This document shows, piece after piece, positions 12,601 through 22,787 of a stretch of 64,000 bases of DNA. The notes under the pieces are model-generated. The model had not been told where the DNA came from. It worked only from the letters and a program-made list of their open reading frames with translations, and searched no databases. Positions within the stretch are counted from its first letter, which is position 1. Each line of letters begins with the position of its first letter. Origin of the DNA: Rhizoclosmatium globosum (taxonomy: Eukaryota; Chytridiomycota; Chytridiomycetes; Chytridiales; Chytriomycetaceae); the NCBI GenBank assembly GCA_002104985.1, contig MCGO01000049.1:248001-312000 (forward strand). The letters run 5' to 3'. A program made the translations under genes and the position numbers.

Positions 12601-13090
12601 TCGCCGGCATCCCAATACAGTGTACTATTCAAATCGAGCGTATATATTGTGTTCACTTGATCGTATGAGTTCCATCCTCTGCAGCATTGTACAAGTTCGA
12701 ACACACCTGATCAAACGAAACCACATCGATGACCTTCCTGACGGCTTCATGAAACTCTTGCGGTCCCAAAACAGTATAAATTGCGTCTAATGAGTCGACG
12801 AGGGTGACAGAGAAGTTTCCAAGCACATCGTTGATGTTCCAGTTGTTTTGGTCTGCTCTGTCGACGGAGCGACCAGTGCAGCTGATTGGATTAAGCTCGT
12901 CCTATATAGATGGTTCGTTGGTCGAGTAGAATAAGGTAAATAGTGGACATACGAGGGGAAAGGCGTAGTCCATATATCCGTCTAATGCGTGGCGGAACAT
13001 TGCCTTGGCCCGAGCGACATACGACAGCCGTCTATCGGTGGACATTGCATAGGTAAGGTGCCGAGGAGCAGCAGTAGCGGAAGGTGCCAT
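9662..13090 (-). CDS. EDEM-type ER mannosidase-like protein (GH47) with C-terminal PA domain
   Basis: EDEM proteins trim or bind mannose on misfolded glycoproteins in the ER lumen for ER-associated degradation. Exons on the minus strand: 13090-12953, 12901-12707, 12542-12165, 12111-11611, 11563-11380, 11326-10975, 10580-9662; all phases agree and sum to 888 residues, close to EDEM3 size. GH47/EDEM motifs in order: [81 protein letters not shown]. The last exon encodes a protease-associated domain ([35 protein letters not shown]). The intron 10581-10974 is 394 bp. If it is not removed, the frame runs on to a stop at 10779 through a hydrophobic segment and RRGRRR, giving a membrane-anchored form without the PA domain. 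The ATG at 13090 gives no signal peptide; an ATG at 13107 in another frame does. Confidence 0.82.
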
Positions 13091-13196
13091 CCTCTTCGCA
13101 AGATCATTTTGGTTTCCAATGCCAGCAACACAACAAAGGGATCTCCCTCTCCCTCTGCTTAGATTTACACGTTTTATTTACTGGATGCTAGATCCT

Positions 13197-13783
13197 TCAC
13201 AATACTTGCAATTGCTCGAACCTCTCTCCCTCCTTCGCGTAATCGTCGTCGGTGTAACTCTTCAGTGCCAAACTCAGGACCAGTTCGGTTCCAACGTCCT
13301 TCGAAACAACATCGAGAAGATGCGTTGCGTACACATGCACCAACGGATCATTCCGGGCGCCCAAAAGAGTCTTGAGCGTCGCCGTTGTTGCGAAGGCGCC
13401 TTGGGCTGCCGCGTCATTGTGCTTGTTCTCGCTGCGGTCGTGTTTCGCCTCGACCTTTGATTCGATTCGATTCGAGCAACGTCGGATTCAATGACTCAAT
13501 AACGAAAAGGACTGACACTCACAATGGTTCCGCCAATGTTTCCACACTGCGACACTATCACAAACACTTTCTCATTCGCAAAGTGTGTTACCACAATGTC
13601 AGTTGGTATTCCGCAAACATCGATTTGCGACTGGTGTTGCGTTGCGATTGGGAAGCTTGGTTCAGAGACAGTGCCATTAGAAGAGAGTTTTTGGTTGTTG
13701 CCATCTTTGACATTACAACAATATGGCAACCAAGTTTGGCACAGACATGACGGATGTACTCACAGGCAATGGGAAAGATTCAT
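13197..13783 (-). CDS. Proteasome assembly chaperone 3 (PAC3/PSMG3-like)
   Basis: Exons 13783-13764, 13655-13523 and 13454-13197 give 136 residues, the usual size for this small chaperone, which helps form the 20S proteasome alpha ring. The match to the family is in the core: IDVCGIPTDIVVTHF, then a hydrophobic strand VFVIVSQCGNIGGTI, and in the last exon TLKTLLGARNDPLVHVYA followed by LVLSLAL. These correspond in order to conserved PSMG3 strands. The 20-nt first coding exon was chosen because its phase fits the acceptor at 13656 and no ATG exists in frame inside the second exon; this part is uncertain. Only 106 bp separate its stop from the EDEM start, same strand. Confidence 0.72.
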
Positions 13784-14481
13784 TATGATAAAGATTGTTT
13801 ATTGAGAAATTAATAGAGTTTCGTTCAGTTTCAGAGTTGAAATGAAGGAAACGCAATGTTGTGTGAAGGGGAAGGCTAAAAGATGTTTCAAAAGCTACTA
13901 TCAGGCTCCATTCGGCTAAGATACGATATGGTGTCAGCGATCTCATGAAGTTATACTTTATCTGCCCTGCATCAATGACCGACCAGTTTATGGAGAGTAA
14001 AACTGGAGGAGATAAGTGAGGGGTTCATGGGTAAGAAGGAGTGAAGATAGGTTTGGGTAAGTCGACAACGTTTTGATCAATCTCGAAACTCGAAGACAAG
14101 TGAGATCAATATTGAACTACGCAAGATGATAGAACAGAGATACTTGAGTTACGTCAGGGGTTATGTCTGAGGACATGACTGCTGAGGCAACTAGGGATGA
14201 GAGTTTGGGAGGAAAGAAACATGGGGAAAAAAAGAAAAGTGACCAACTCTCTCTGTATTGGAAAAAGACCCGACAGTTTTAACTTCCAATCCTCATTCGA
14301 AAAAACGTTAGTTCTATGTGATGGTGAGAATACCTGGTATAAAAAGTATAGTGTAAGACGGACAAAGTGATTTTGGAACGTGATTTTAGGAATAACAAGA
14401 TAAAACAGGATATGTGTGCTATTCTCTATTATTATCTGATACTTAGTTGAGCTTTGTTGTGTCCGAAACAAAGCATCAAAA
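13784..14481. other. Divergent intergenic region without a recognised gene
   Basis: About 700 bp between the divergent PAC3-like gene and SMC2. Short ORFs on both strands show no family motifs or splice-consistent extension. It presumably holds both promoters; no specific elements can be supported by reading alone. Confidence 0.5.
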
Positions 14482-17400
14482 ATGGTATATCCTTGACCAA
14501 GTCACGCTGCCACTAACCAACCAATCCAGTACATCGAAGAGATTGTGCTCGATGGATTCAAGTCGTACGCGACCCGCACGGTCATCAGCGGCTGGGACCC
14601 GCAGTTCAATGCAATCACAGGTTTAAACGGGTCGGGAAAGTCAAACATCCTCGACTCCATCTGCTTTGTCCTCGGAATCACAACTCTCTCCATGTAACCT
14701 TTCATTCGACTCGTAGCTGTCGCTAATACTATCAACAAAGGTCCGCGCTGCAAACCTCACTGACTTGGTGTACAAACGTGGCCAAGCAGGAATAACAAAA
14801 GCAACAGTCTCAATCGTATTCAACAACTCAGACAGGGCGAATGCTCCAGTTGGATACGAAGACCATGAGAAAATCACTGTCACGCGACAGCTTGTTGTTG
14901 GAGGGAAAACAAGTACCTCATCAATGGAGCTGTCAAGACTCAGCAGGACGTGGCCAGCATGTTCCACAGTGTGCAGCTAAACATTAATAATCCACACTTT
15001 ATTATTATGTAAGTTCCGCGTTGGGTTTGCATCATGTTGACAGCTTCTCATTAGGCAAGGAAAAATCACAAAGGTTCTCAACATGAAGCCTGTCGAAATT
15101 TTGGCGATGGTGGAAGAAGCAGCAGGAACTCGTATGTTTGAAGACCGCAAGGAAAAGGCTGTCAAAACGATGGGAAAGAAGGAACAAAGATGGAGGAAAT
15201 CCAAAATGTAACTGCACAATTTCTTGTCAACAACATCTTACATATGCCACCGTAGCTTCTTCATACGGAAATCCAACCCAAACTTGCATCGTTGCGCGAC
15301 AAAAAGCGAGACTACTTGGAGTTTCAAAAACTCGAGACGGAACTCAGTCAGATTCAATGCTTTTTGACTGCTTATGACTATTGGGCATGTAGTGTACGTT
15401 GCATTGTGAACACCCACTTCCATACAACACCCCTTAACGTGTATTTACAGAACAAAGTGACCAACTTTGAGCAAGAAAGCAGCGAATTGAAGAATCAAAT
15501 TATGGAGCACGAGCAGTTGGAGAAGCGTTTGAAGGACGAAAACGTCCACATTGCGAATATGATCGAAACTCTCGCCGCCAAAAAGCAGGATGTAAGATAC
15601 GACGTTACTGTCCCTCACTTTAATACTGCTTATTAGAACGGTGGCGCTTTTTACAAGCTCGAGGCGGAAGTCAAAGAGCTGTCGAAAGAATATGCGAAAA
15701 TCAACACTCAAGTGGATCTGAAAGCATCATCCATCAAAGAAGAATCAGATGCGTTGAAGGCTATGGAAAAGAGTCGATCTGAGGTAGTTAATTGTATTTG
15801 AGTCTCCTAGTCTGAACTTAGAATAGGGTTCCGGAGGTTTGGCGTCACTCACTGAAGCAGTTCAGCAAGCTCAGGCAGCATTTGATAAGAAAAAGATGGA
15901 ATATGACACCCGCACAAAGAACTTGGAGAAAAAGCAAGACTTATTGCAGACGCTAACAACTGGGGTCGCATCCGCTCAAGGACACGAAAATGGATACATG
16001 GATCAGTTACAAGGTATTAAATTATTCTGCACGAAAGAAAGGGTGTTAATGTGTTAATGGCATAACCAGAGGCTCGGAATAGCCTGTCTGCTTCCAATTC
16101 GGCGATTGAGCAGGCTAAACTCAAGATCAACCATTTGAAAGACGAGTTAAAGGTTAAAATACCGACAGCAAAAAAAGCCGAAGAAAATAATAAAGCGATG
16201 ATGGATAGCTTGTCAGCGAAACGGCATGAAGTGGTCGCCATTCGAGTAAGTTATATTTTCTGCACCGATATACCTAATTATGTTGAGCAGGCCAAAGTCG
16301 AGAAAATGATGGTTCCAAATGTTGATGCTCTCCATGCAACGCGTGCAATCCAACAAGAACGTGTGAATGGTCTTCGAAAGACGCTTCAAAAGATCGAAAA
16401 AGATATACAAGCACATCTTTTCCATTACACGAACCACGCCCGTACAATTGATCCTGCAGATGTACGTGGTATCGTCGCCGAGCTAATTCAAGTACCTCCT
16501 GAACATTTGGAGAGCGTCACTGCCATTGAAACTTGTGCTGGAGGAAGACTATACAATGTCATTGTTTCGACAGACAGTGTTGGTGCAAAGTTGTTGGATT
16601 CGAACCAGACAAAGTTATCAAAGCGGACGAATCTGATTCCCTTGAATAAGATTACAAGTGCGAACATCGATCCTTCAGTAAGATTCCTCACGGCTTTTTC
16701 GGGTCTAACGCCGAATTGTAGAAAATCAAGTCTGCAAAAGAACTTGCCCCTGGAAAAGTTGAATTGGCTTTGAACTTATTACAATTCGAAGCAGACTTAT
16801 TGAATGCTATGAAGTTTGTGTTTGGTAACACTTTGATCTGTAAAGGTTCGTGACTGTCGGTAGTGTTTGGATTGTGTTTGACACATACATTAGACTCTTC
16901 TTCGGCAAAACAAGTGACGTTTTCCCAAAACGTTCGAATGCGTTCTGTTACTCTGGATGGTGATATCTACGAACCAAGTGGAACTCTCTCGGGAGGATCA
17001 CGCAACAAATCGTCCAACACATTGGCCAAATTCCAAGAATACACTAAGCTTCGCAAAGAACTTAGTGCCGAAGAAAAAGCCCTCGAGCGGCTTTCAGAAG
17101 AAATTTGTTCTGCGGAGACGGTGCTTGGAGAGTATCAAAAGGCTGAGAAGAAGTTGGAGTTGGCCACCCATGAATGTGCACTCCTGGAAAAACAAATCGA
17201 ATCAAACGCAAACTCCCAGGTAACTTGTTCAGCCATCATTAGCTCGTACTAATACCAAATTAGGCTATATTTCAAGTCGAAAACATACAGAAGGAGATTG
17301 ACGTCGAGACTCAACGGATTGAGGATTCAAAAAGTGCTGTGGCCGAACTTACAGAACGCTGTAAATCCCTTGAGTTGGAGATGCGAAAGTTCTCCACTCA

Positions 17401-18984
17401 CAAGGAAGAGACGTTGGGCGCGCTTAAGGTATATCATCACAGACTGGATATAAGAGCTTACTCTCTCCCAGAAAGAAATTCAAGAGGAGAAGAAAGCATT
17501 GGTTGAGGAAACGAAGAAGATTCAAGCGGAAGAGTTGAAAGTTCAAACTTTGGTTCAAGAAAGAAGTATGTACGTGGTACACTCTAACAACGTACTGATT
17601 GTTTTTGTTAGTTCAATTACAGCAAGAAATGCAAACCTTTGAAACAACCGAAACTTCACTGAAGGCAACGATTTCGGGCTTAATGGCCGAGCAAGAAGCG
17701 TTGAAGGAAAAACAATCCAATATGAAGGTACGAATTCAACACAAATTCCTTCTCATAACACTGCTTAACCAGGATATCATCAAATCAATGGAGGAGAAAC
17801 TTTCCATGGAACGCAAAACAATGCTATCGCATGACACGGAAATGCAAGCCTTTGAAAAAACTCTTAAATCGAATCAAAAAAAGATTGCTGACCAAGCTGG
17901 CGTGTTGATGCGACTCCGAACTGAATTTGAAAATGGATCTATCGAATGCAAGAAAGCAGCCTCCTTGTTGAAAGAGGTTACAAACAATCCAGAAAATGCA
18001 TGGATTTCGGATTTGAAGACGTAAGTTGCCTTCCCTGTTCGTTTCCTTTCTCACAATCAATTCAAACAGGCAATTTGGAGTTGATGGTGGGCGTTTTGAT
18101 TTCGCAAAGCACAACATAGTTGATTTGAGGAAGAAAGTTGTGCAATTGACAGAAAGACACAAGGCTACTTCCCGCACTTTGGATCGGACTGTCATGGAAC
18201 AATTTGATCGGTTTGTTCATGTCAACATTAAATTTGCATCTCTAAACGCAGCACATAGAATTGAAAAGAAAGAATCATCACTGGTTACCAAGATTTCGAC
18301 TGTGATGAAAGACAAGAATAAGATTGAAGAAACAATAGACTCTTTGGAAAAGTACAAGATTGATAAGCTTCTGAAGACTTGGGAGAAAGTCAGCCAGTAA
18401 GTTTCGACTAACACTGTTTTTTTGAGATTCTCACTGCTGACTGCAGTGACTTTGGACTTATTTTTGGAGACTTGTTGCCAGGAAACTCTGCAAAGCTTAC
18501 TCCTGCTGACGGAAAGAATATTGGGTCAGGATTAGAAGTTCAAGTTTGTTTGGGAGGAGTGTGGAAAGAGAACTTGACCGAATTGAGTGGAGGACAGAGG
18601 TTTGTTCTTTTGAATCAACTTTAACACCATTGACAATTTTGTAGGTCGTTAGTTGCACTGTCTCTCATCCTTGCTCTTCTCCAATTCAAACCAGCACCTA
18701 TGTACATCTTGGATGAAGTTGATTCAGCATTGGACGAGTCTCACACTCAAAACATTGGACAATTATTAAAGAATAGGTTCAAGGGTGCTCAATTCATCTT
18801 GGTTTCATTGAAAGATGGAATGTACACAAATGCAAACGTGTTGTTCAGAACTAAGTTTCGGGATGGTGTTTCCACCATTGAGGTTTGTTGTTACAATGCC
18901 AATAATAGATGAAGCAATAGTAACTTTCAAATTCAGAGGTTTGCCCAAAACAACTCAGCAATTAAGGGAAAAGGTCGTACTTGA
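14482..18984 (+). CDS. SMC2: Condensin subunit SMC2
   Basis: SMC2 is an ATPase of condensin that compacts chromosomes. The first exon is just ATG (14482-14484); the 45-bp intron is followed by [16 protein letters not shown], the classic SMC2 N-terminus. Walker A is GLNGSGKSN; the hinge region has [14 protein letters not shown] and LIPLNKI, then [10 protein letters not shown]; the C-terminal ATPase half has [20 protein letters not shown] and [14 protein letters not shown]. Coiled-coil arms lie between. About 20 short exons, nearly all with GT-AG introns of 38-66 bp, end at TGA 18982-18984. Odd: in the first 700 bp the conserved protein can only be followed if one base is added at three places, near 14741 (exon 2/3 junction), near 14906 (before KYLING) and near 15188 (before MEEIQ). 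The rest is intact. Either assembly errors or a broken allele. Confidence 0.9.
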
Positions 18985-20185
18985 GCCTTTAAATTATTAA
19001 TAAAACTTATCTTGCCCATATGCCTTGGTTTCTTCACTAGTTCTTCCAATTCTCAGCCAAATGGGACATACTTGCACCTGTCCTCAAATTCAGGATCAGA
19101 TTATCCCTGCACAATATCAGAGCATCTATGCATCCCTCAATTGACATTTCAGCAAGTTATTTGCCTTTGAATACTGTACTTGTCAGATTTAGCTGAACAA
19201 GTGTCAATTGCCTTTGAAATTGATGTCAGTATCTCTAAGAGATCTCCAATGCCTGTGATCCTGTAATGTCACTTGCTTCTTTGCCTACACTAGTTCCTTT
19301 CCCCCCTTTTGTCACACCATCAGCTGTCTTGGATCCCATTGGATTTGTTTCATAAACTGCAAATGACTAATTCACTATTCCATTTTGTTGAACAGTGAGC
19401 TTGAGAGCTGTTGGGTTTTGTGTGTCAAGAGAGAACTGAGTCTTTCTTGCTGCAGACTCCACCCTTCTTATAGGTGTTTTTACTGCCACTTTGGTGTTTA
19501 CCAATCACTGAATGGGTAAATGGTCCTTGTTGTATAAGGGCCAATGGGTCAATTTGTCAACACTGTGATGAAGCGTTCTGATTGGTTGAAAACCATTGAA
19601 TCTTCTCAATCTCTCTGAGCAGCTTGAAAACCCATACTGCTAGATCCAAAAGCACAACCCACGGATGGTCAAGGCGTCCCTTTCACTATATCTCCTAGGA
19701 AGATGTTAAGTGTTGTGTCCTTCGAAGCAAGAAGTATGAGTCAAGAAGATGTGATTTATTTACAATTAAATAAAGATAAATATAAAGAATTTATATTGTG
19801 ATAATCTCTGTCGACGGAGCAGAGGAATAATGAATCCAACTGGATGTGAATCCAGCCCTCGAACATCAACACATTTCCCTTCTCCTGAAAAGGGAGAAAA
19901 ATGGCATCAAAGTCACTGAGAAGCAGTGATTTCAAATGGAATTACAGAGTTCTTTGATTTCCCAGGCATCTGTTCATCACTCAATTTGGACTTGATTAAC
20001 TTGAATCCAATACTTAAAAGATACTCAATGTTTTCTTCATCAACTTGATAACAATTGTGTTCACAGTGAGTGAGCTGGAAATTTTGAACAGGCTCCGAAA
20101 ATTCCAAACAACTGCGAATGACTCATTACTCAATAAATATAACTGTTTCCTTTATTTTCAATCACTTTTTCCCATTTACTAGACT
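18985..20185. other. Gene-free stretch at the left edge of the transposon island
   Basis: About 1.2 kb with no ORF of recognisable content on either strand. It is AT-rich with simple stretches (for example around 19750-19800). It probably consists of the SMC2 3' UTR followed by transposon-derived or intergenic DNA. No terminal inverted repeat was identified by eye. Confidence 0.4.
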
Positions 20186-21432
20186 ATGAAACAGCCGGTT
20201 CCAATTTCCAGTGGCTTTCAGCCTGGTCCAACAAAGAACAGACATATGTTTGCCGAACTCACCAATTTGATAGATAATGGTCTCTTTGTCAACGCTGCAG
20301 CCAAAGCAGTTAGTGCCAACTACAACTCAAGTAAGGAAATGATTCGTGGAGTATATTACCAAATGCTGGAACATCCAGACAGATCCCACAGCAACTCAGT
20401 CTTCTCAGATGAGTATGAGACTGCCATTTCTGCACTATTGAGGCGAGATTGCTGTGCCGCCAGCCCTTCAATCATTCAGCCCTCATCTATGCTGTCACCA
20501 CACTCCATTATGAGCTCTATGATGGTTCAGCCACTCAGATCGCATCTGACTCCGTTCCACAAAAGTAATCTCCAAGGCTCGCATCAGTAAGGTTACCTAC
20601 AAGTCTGTCAAGTTATGGGTGGAAGAATACTAGGCTTACATGAAGGAGAAGGGCTATAAGTTCCAAAACATCATGAATATGGACGAGATGTTGATCAAAT
20701 TGCAGAACAACAACTCACAGTCCAGAAAACTTGAAAGCACTCTCATTGCACACCCAGGAGAGGTCAAGGGAGGCAGGAGTAAGCATGCAAGCTTCATTTT
20801 GTTTGTGGTGGGCACTGGGAAGCAGGTTATCCATGTTTTGATTTTGCCTCTAAACTCCAATTGGATAACAATGACGCACAATTGGACTCAACAACAAGAC
20901 TTGAGTAATTTTATTGTTTAGTGAAACATGTTGCTTGACGGAAACTCAAGAAATCCCCATTTTAACAGAGCTGAAACTGCGTTGGAAAATTCTCCATCCA
21001 AGAATCAAACTCTTCCTTCATGACAATCTTGGTACTCACAAGACCTTTGATGTCTTGCAGCATTGTTATACTTGTGCTATAGATGGCTTCCTATTCCCTG
21101 CTAACACTACTTACTTTTTACAGCCATTGGACAACATTCCACTTGCCAATTTAAAAAACACCATTGCTTGTCTTTATAAATTAGCCAAAACCTGCTTGGA
21201 TCTCTTGGCAAGGAGCTCTTGCCAAATTGCTCTGGACGCTCGTAACTGTCTCAAACCAGAGTTAATTCACTCTGCATTTAGCCAGACAGTCATTTTCTGT
21301 TCAATAAGGAAAAATCCTAGAGCAAGCCCACCTCAATGTCACTGCCCCTCTGGAAGAGGCAGACCCCTGAACAACAGCCATCAACCTTATAGTCAAGCTA
21401 CTACGCTCTTCAACTACCTCAGGACCTGTTAG
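20186..21432 (+). pseudogene. Decayed DDE transposase, family A copy 1
   Basis: Three ORF pieces in order: an N-terminal part (20186-20590) with a helix-turn-helix-like region and the motif VFSDEYETAISALL; a central part from 20640 with NIMNMDEMLIKL (first catalytic Asp); and a part from 20914 with LFLHDNLGTHKTFD (second Asp) and GFLFPANTTYFLQPLDN, the typical end of DDE_1/pogo-like nuclease domains. Frames change between pieces and stops lie between them (near 20590, 20632 and 20920), so the gene is broken. The same motif series, also broken, is found at 33934-35288 on the other strand. Confidence 0.65.
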
Positions 21433-21791
21433 GTAGGTTGATGTGAAGCCTAAAAAGGTCATCAAATCGGATCAGCCCTACAGTCTCACACAACTCTTCA
21501 TAGCACAACAACAGGTTCATTGTCCTGCCCTGCCCTCCCCTGAACTTCATATGCTGTCGTTCAGCCTTTCTATACTCAATAAGCCTGACTTGCCGCTACT
21601 GCACCAAGTTATCCTGACATGATATAACAATTCCGAAATAATAAACAACATTTAAGAGTGTTTTAAACACATATTTTCAGTAAAGTTCTATTCTCCGAGT
21701 TAAACTTTGATTGAAACAAAAACTGTATATTAAGAATGAAATAAAACAAGTCTTTACAGGAATTCATAAGAAGTGAATAGGCTTGAACACA
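21433..21791. other. AT-rich spacer between two transposons
   Basis: No coding content seen. It should contain the 3' end of the family A element and the 5' end of the IS630/Tc1-type element, but no clear terminal inverted repeats or TA target duplications could be matched by eye. Confidence 0.35.
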
Positions 21792-22592
21792 ATGACAAGA
21801 GGCCCCCGGACAAGTGAACAGATCCGCAAATTAATTATCGATCATCTAGAAGTGGGAAAACACCAAGGTTGGGTGGCCAATATGTTATATCTGTTGCGGA
21901 AAACGATTGGACAAGTTTCAGGACATTACCGACAACACAACTCTCTCTATCCACCCAAAGGTCCTGGCTCTGGTTGCAATCATTCTTTGTCTCATTTGGA
22001 GCAGAGAGAACTGTTGCGTTTGATTGAAAATGAGCCAGATCTTTACTTTGATGAGCTAGCTGTTGAGTTGTTGGAGGGATTGGGTCGTTCAATATCAGTT
22101 ATGGTCATTCGCCATGCATTCAAACAATTGAAAATTACCCGAAAACAGGTGCTCTCTCTCTCTTGTTGTGTTTCTAATCTTATGATATTTTTGCAGCTCT
22201 CAATTTGATTTCTAGAACGATGTGCTGTGGAAGAAGCAGAGTTTTGTCAATTAATATTTAATGAATACAATCCTGAATACATGGTATGGATAGATGAGAC
22301 TGGTTTCAACTTCAAGACCTATACAAGGAAGTTTGGTTGGGGACGACGTGGACGACGTGTTCAGGCTGATAGGACTGGTGTTCGTGGCCACACAGTGACA
22401 CTGATTGCTGCATTAATGTGGAGACACGGAATAGTAAAAAAGTAGGGTTTAGGGTTAGATATTCAACAACTTCTATGTTTGATCCACTTTCCATACTAGC
22501 TTCTGCATCTTAAGAGAGGATGTACAGTTGTGCTGGATAACGCCAAGTGCCATCACGATGATGCTATGGAGGAACTTTGTGCACGATTTTAT

Positions 22593-22642
22593 GAAACTCG
22601 CGCTGTTGTGATACCATCGCTCACACCTACGCGCTCCTTTAG
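22593..22642 (+). repeat. 50-bp repeat, copy 1 (left boundary of insertion)
   Basis: Begins GAAACTCGCGCTGTTG and ends GCGCTCCTTTAG. Identical to copy 3 (26687-26736). It lies in frame inside the transposase ORF and is followed directly by GTAATA, a good splice donor. Confidence 0.85.
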
Positions 22643-22665
22643 GTAATAAACATCTTTCGCTCTTT

Positions 22666-22715
22666 GAAACTCGCGCTGTTGTGATACCATCGCTCACACC
22701 TACGTGCTCCTTTAG
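22666..22715 (+). repeat. 50-bp repeat, copy 2
   Basis: Same 50 bp as copies 1 and 3 except one substitution (ACGTGC for ACGCGC). Preceded by ATCTTTCGCTCTTT, the same 14 bp that precede copy 3, so copies 2 and 3 together form a 64-bp direct repeat flanking the copia-like ORF. Confidence 0.85.
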
Positions 22716-22787
22716 ATTAAGCGTCTCTAGCCCCAAAACCACAACACAACTTGAAAGCAACAGCCTGCCAACCAAACCTGAGAACGA

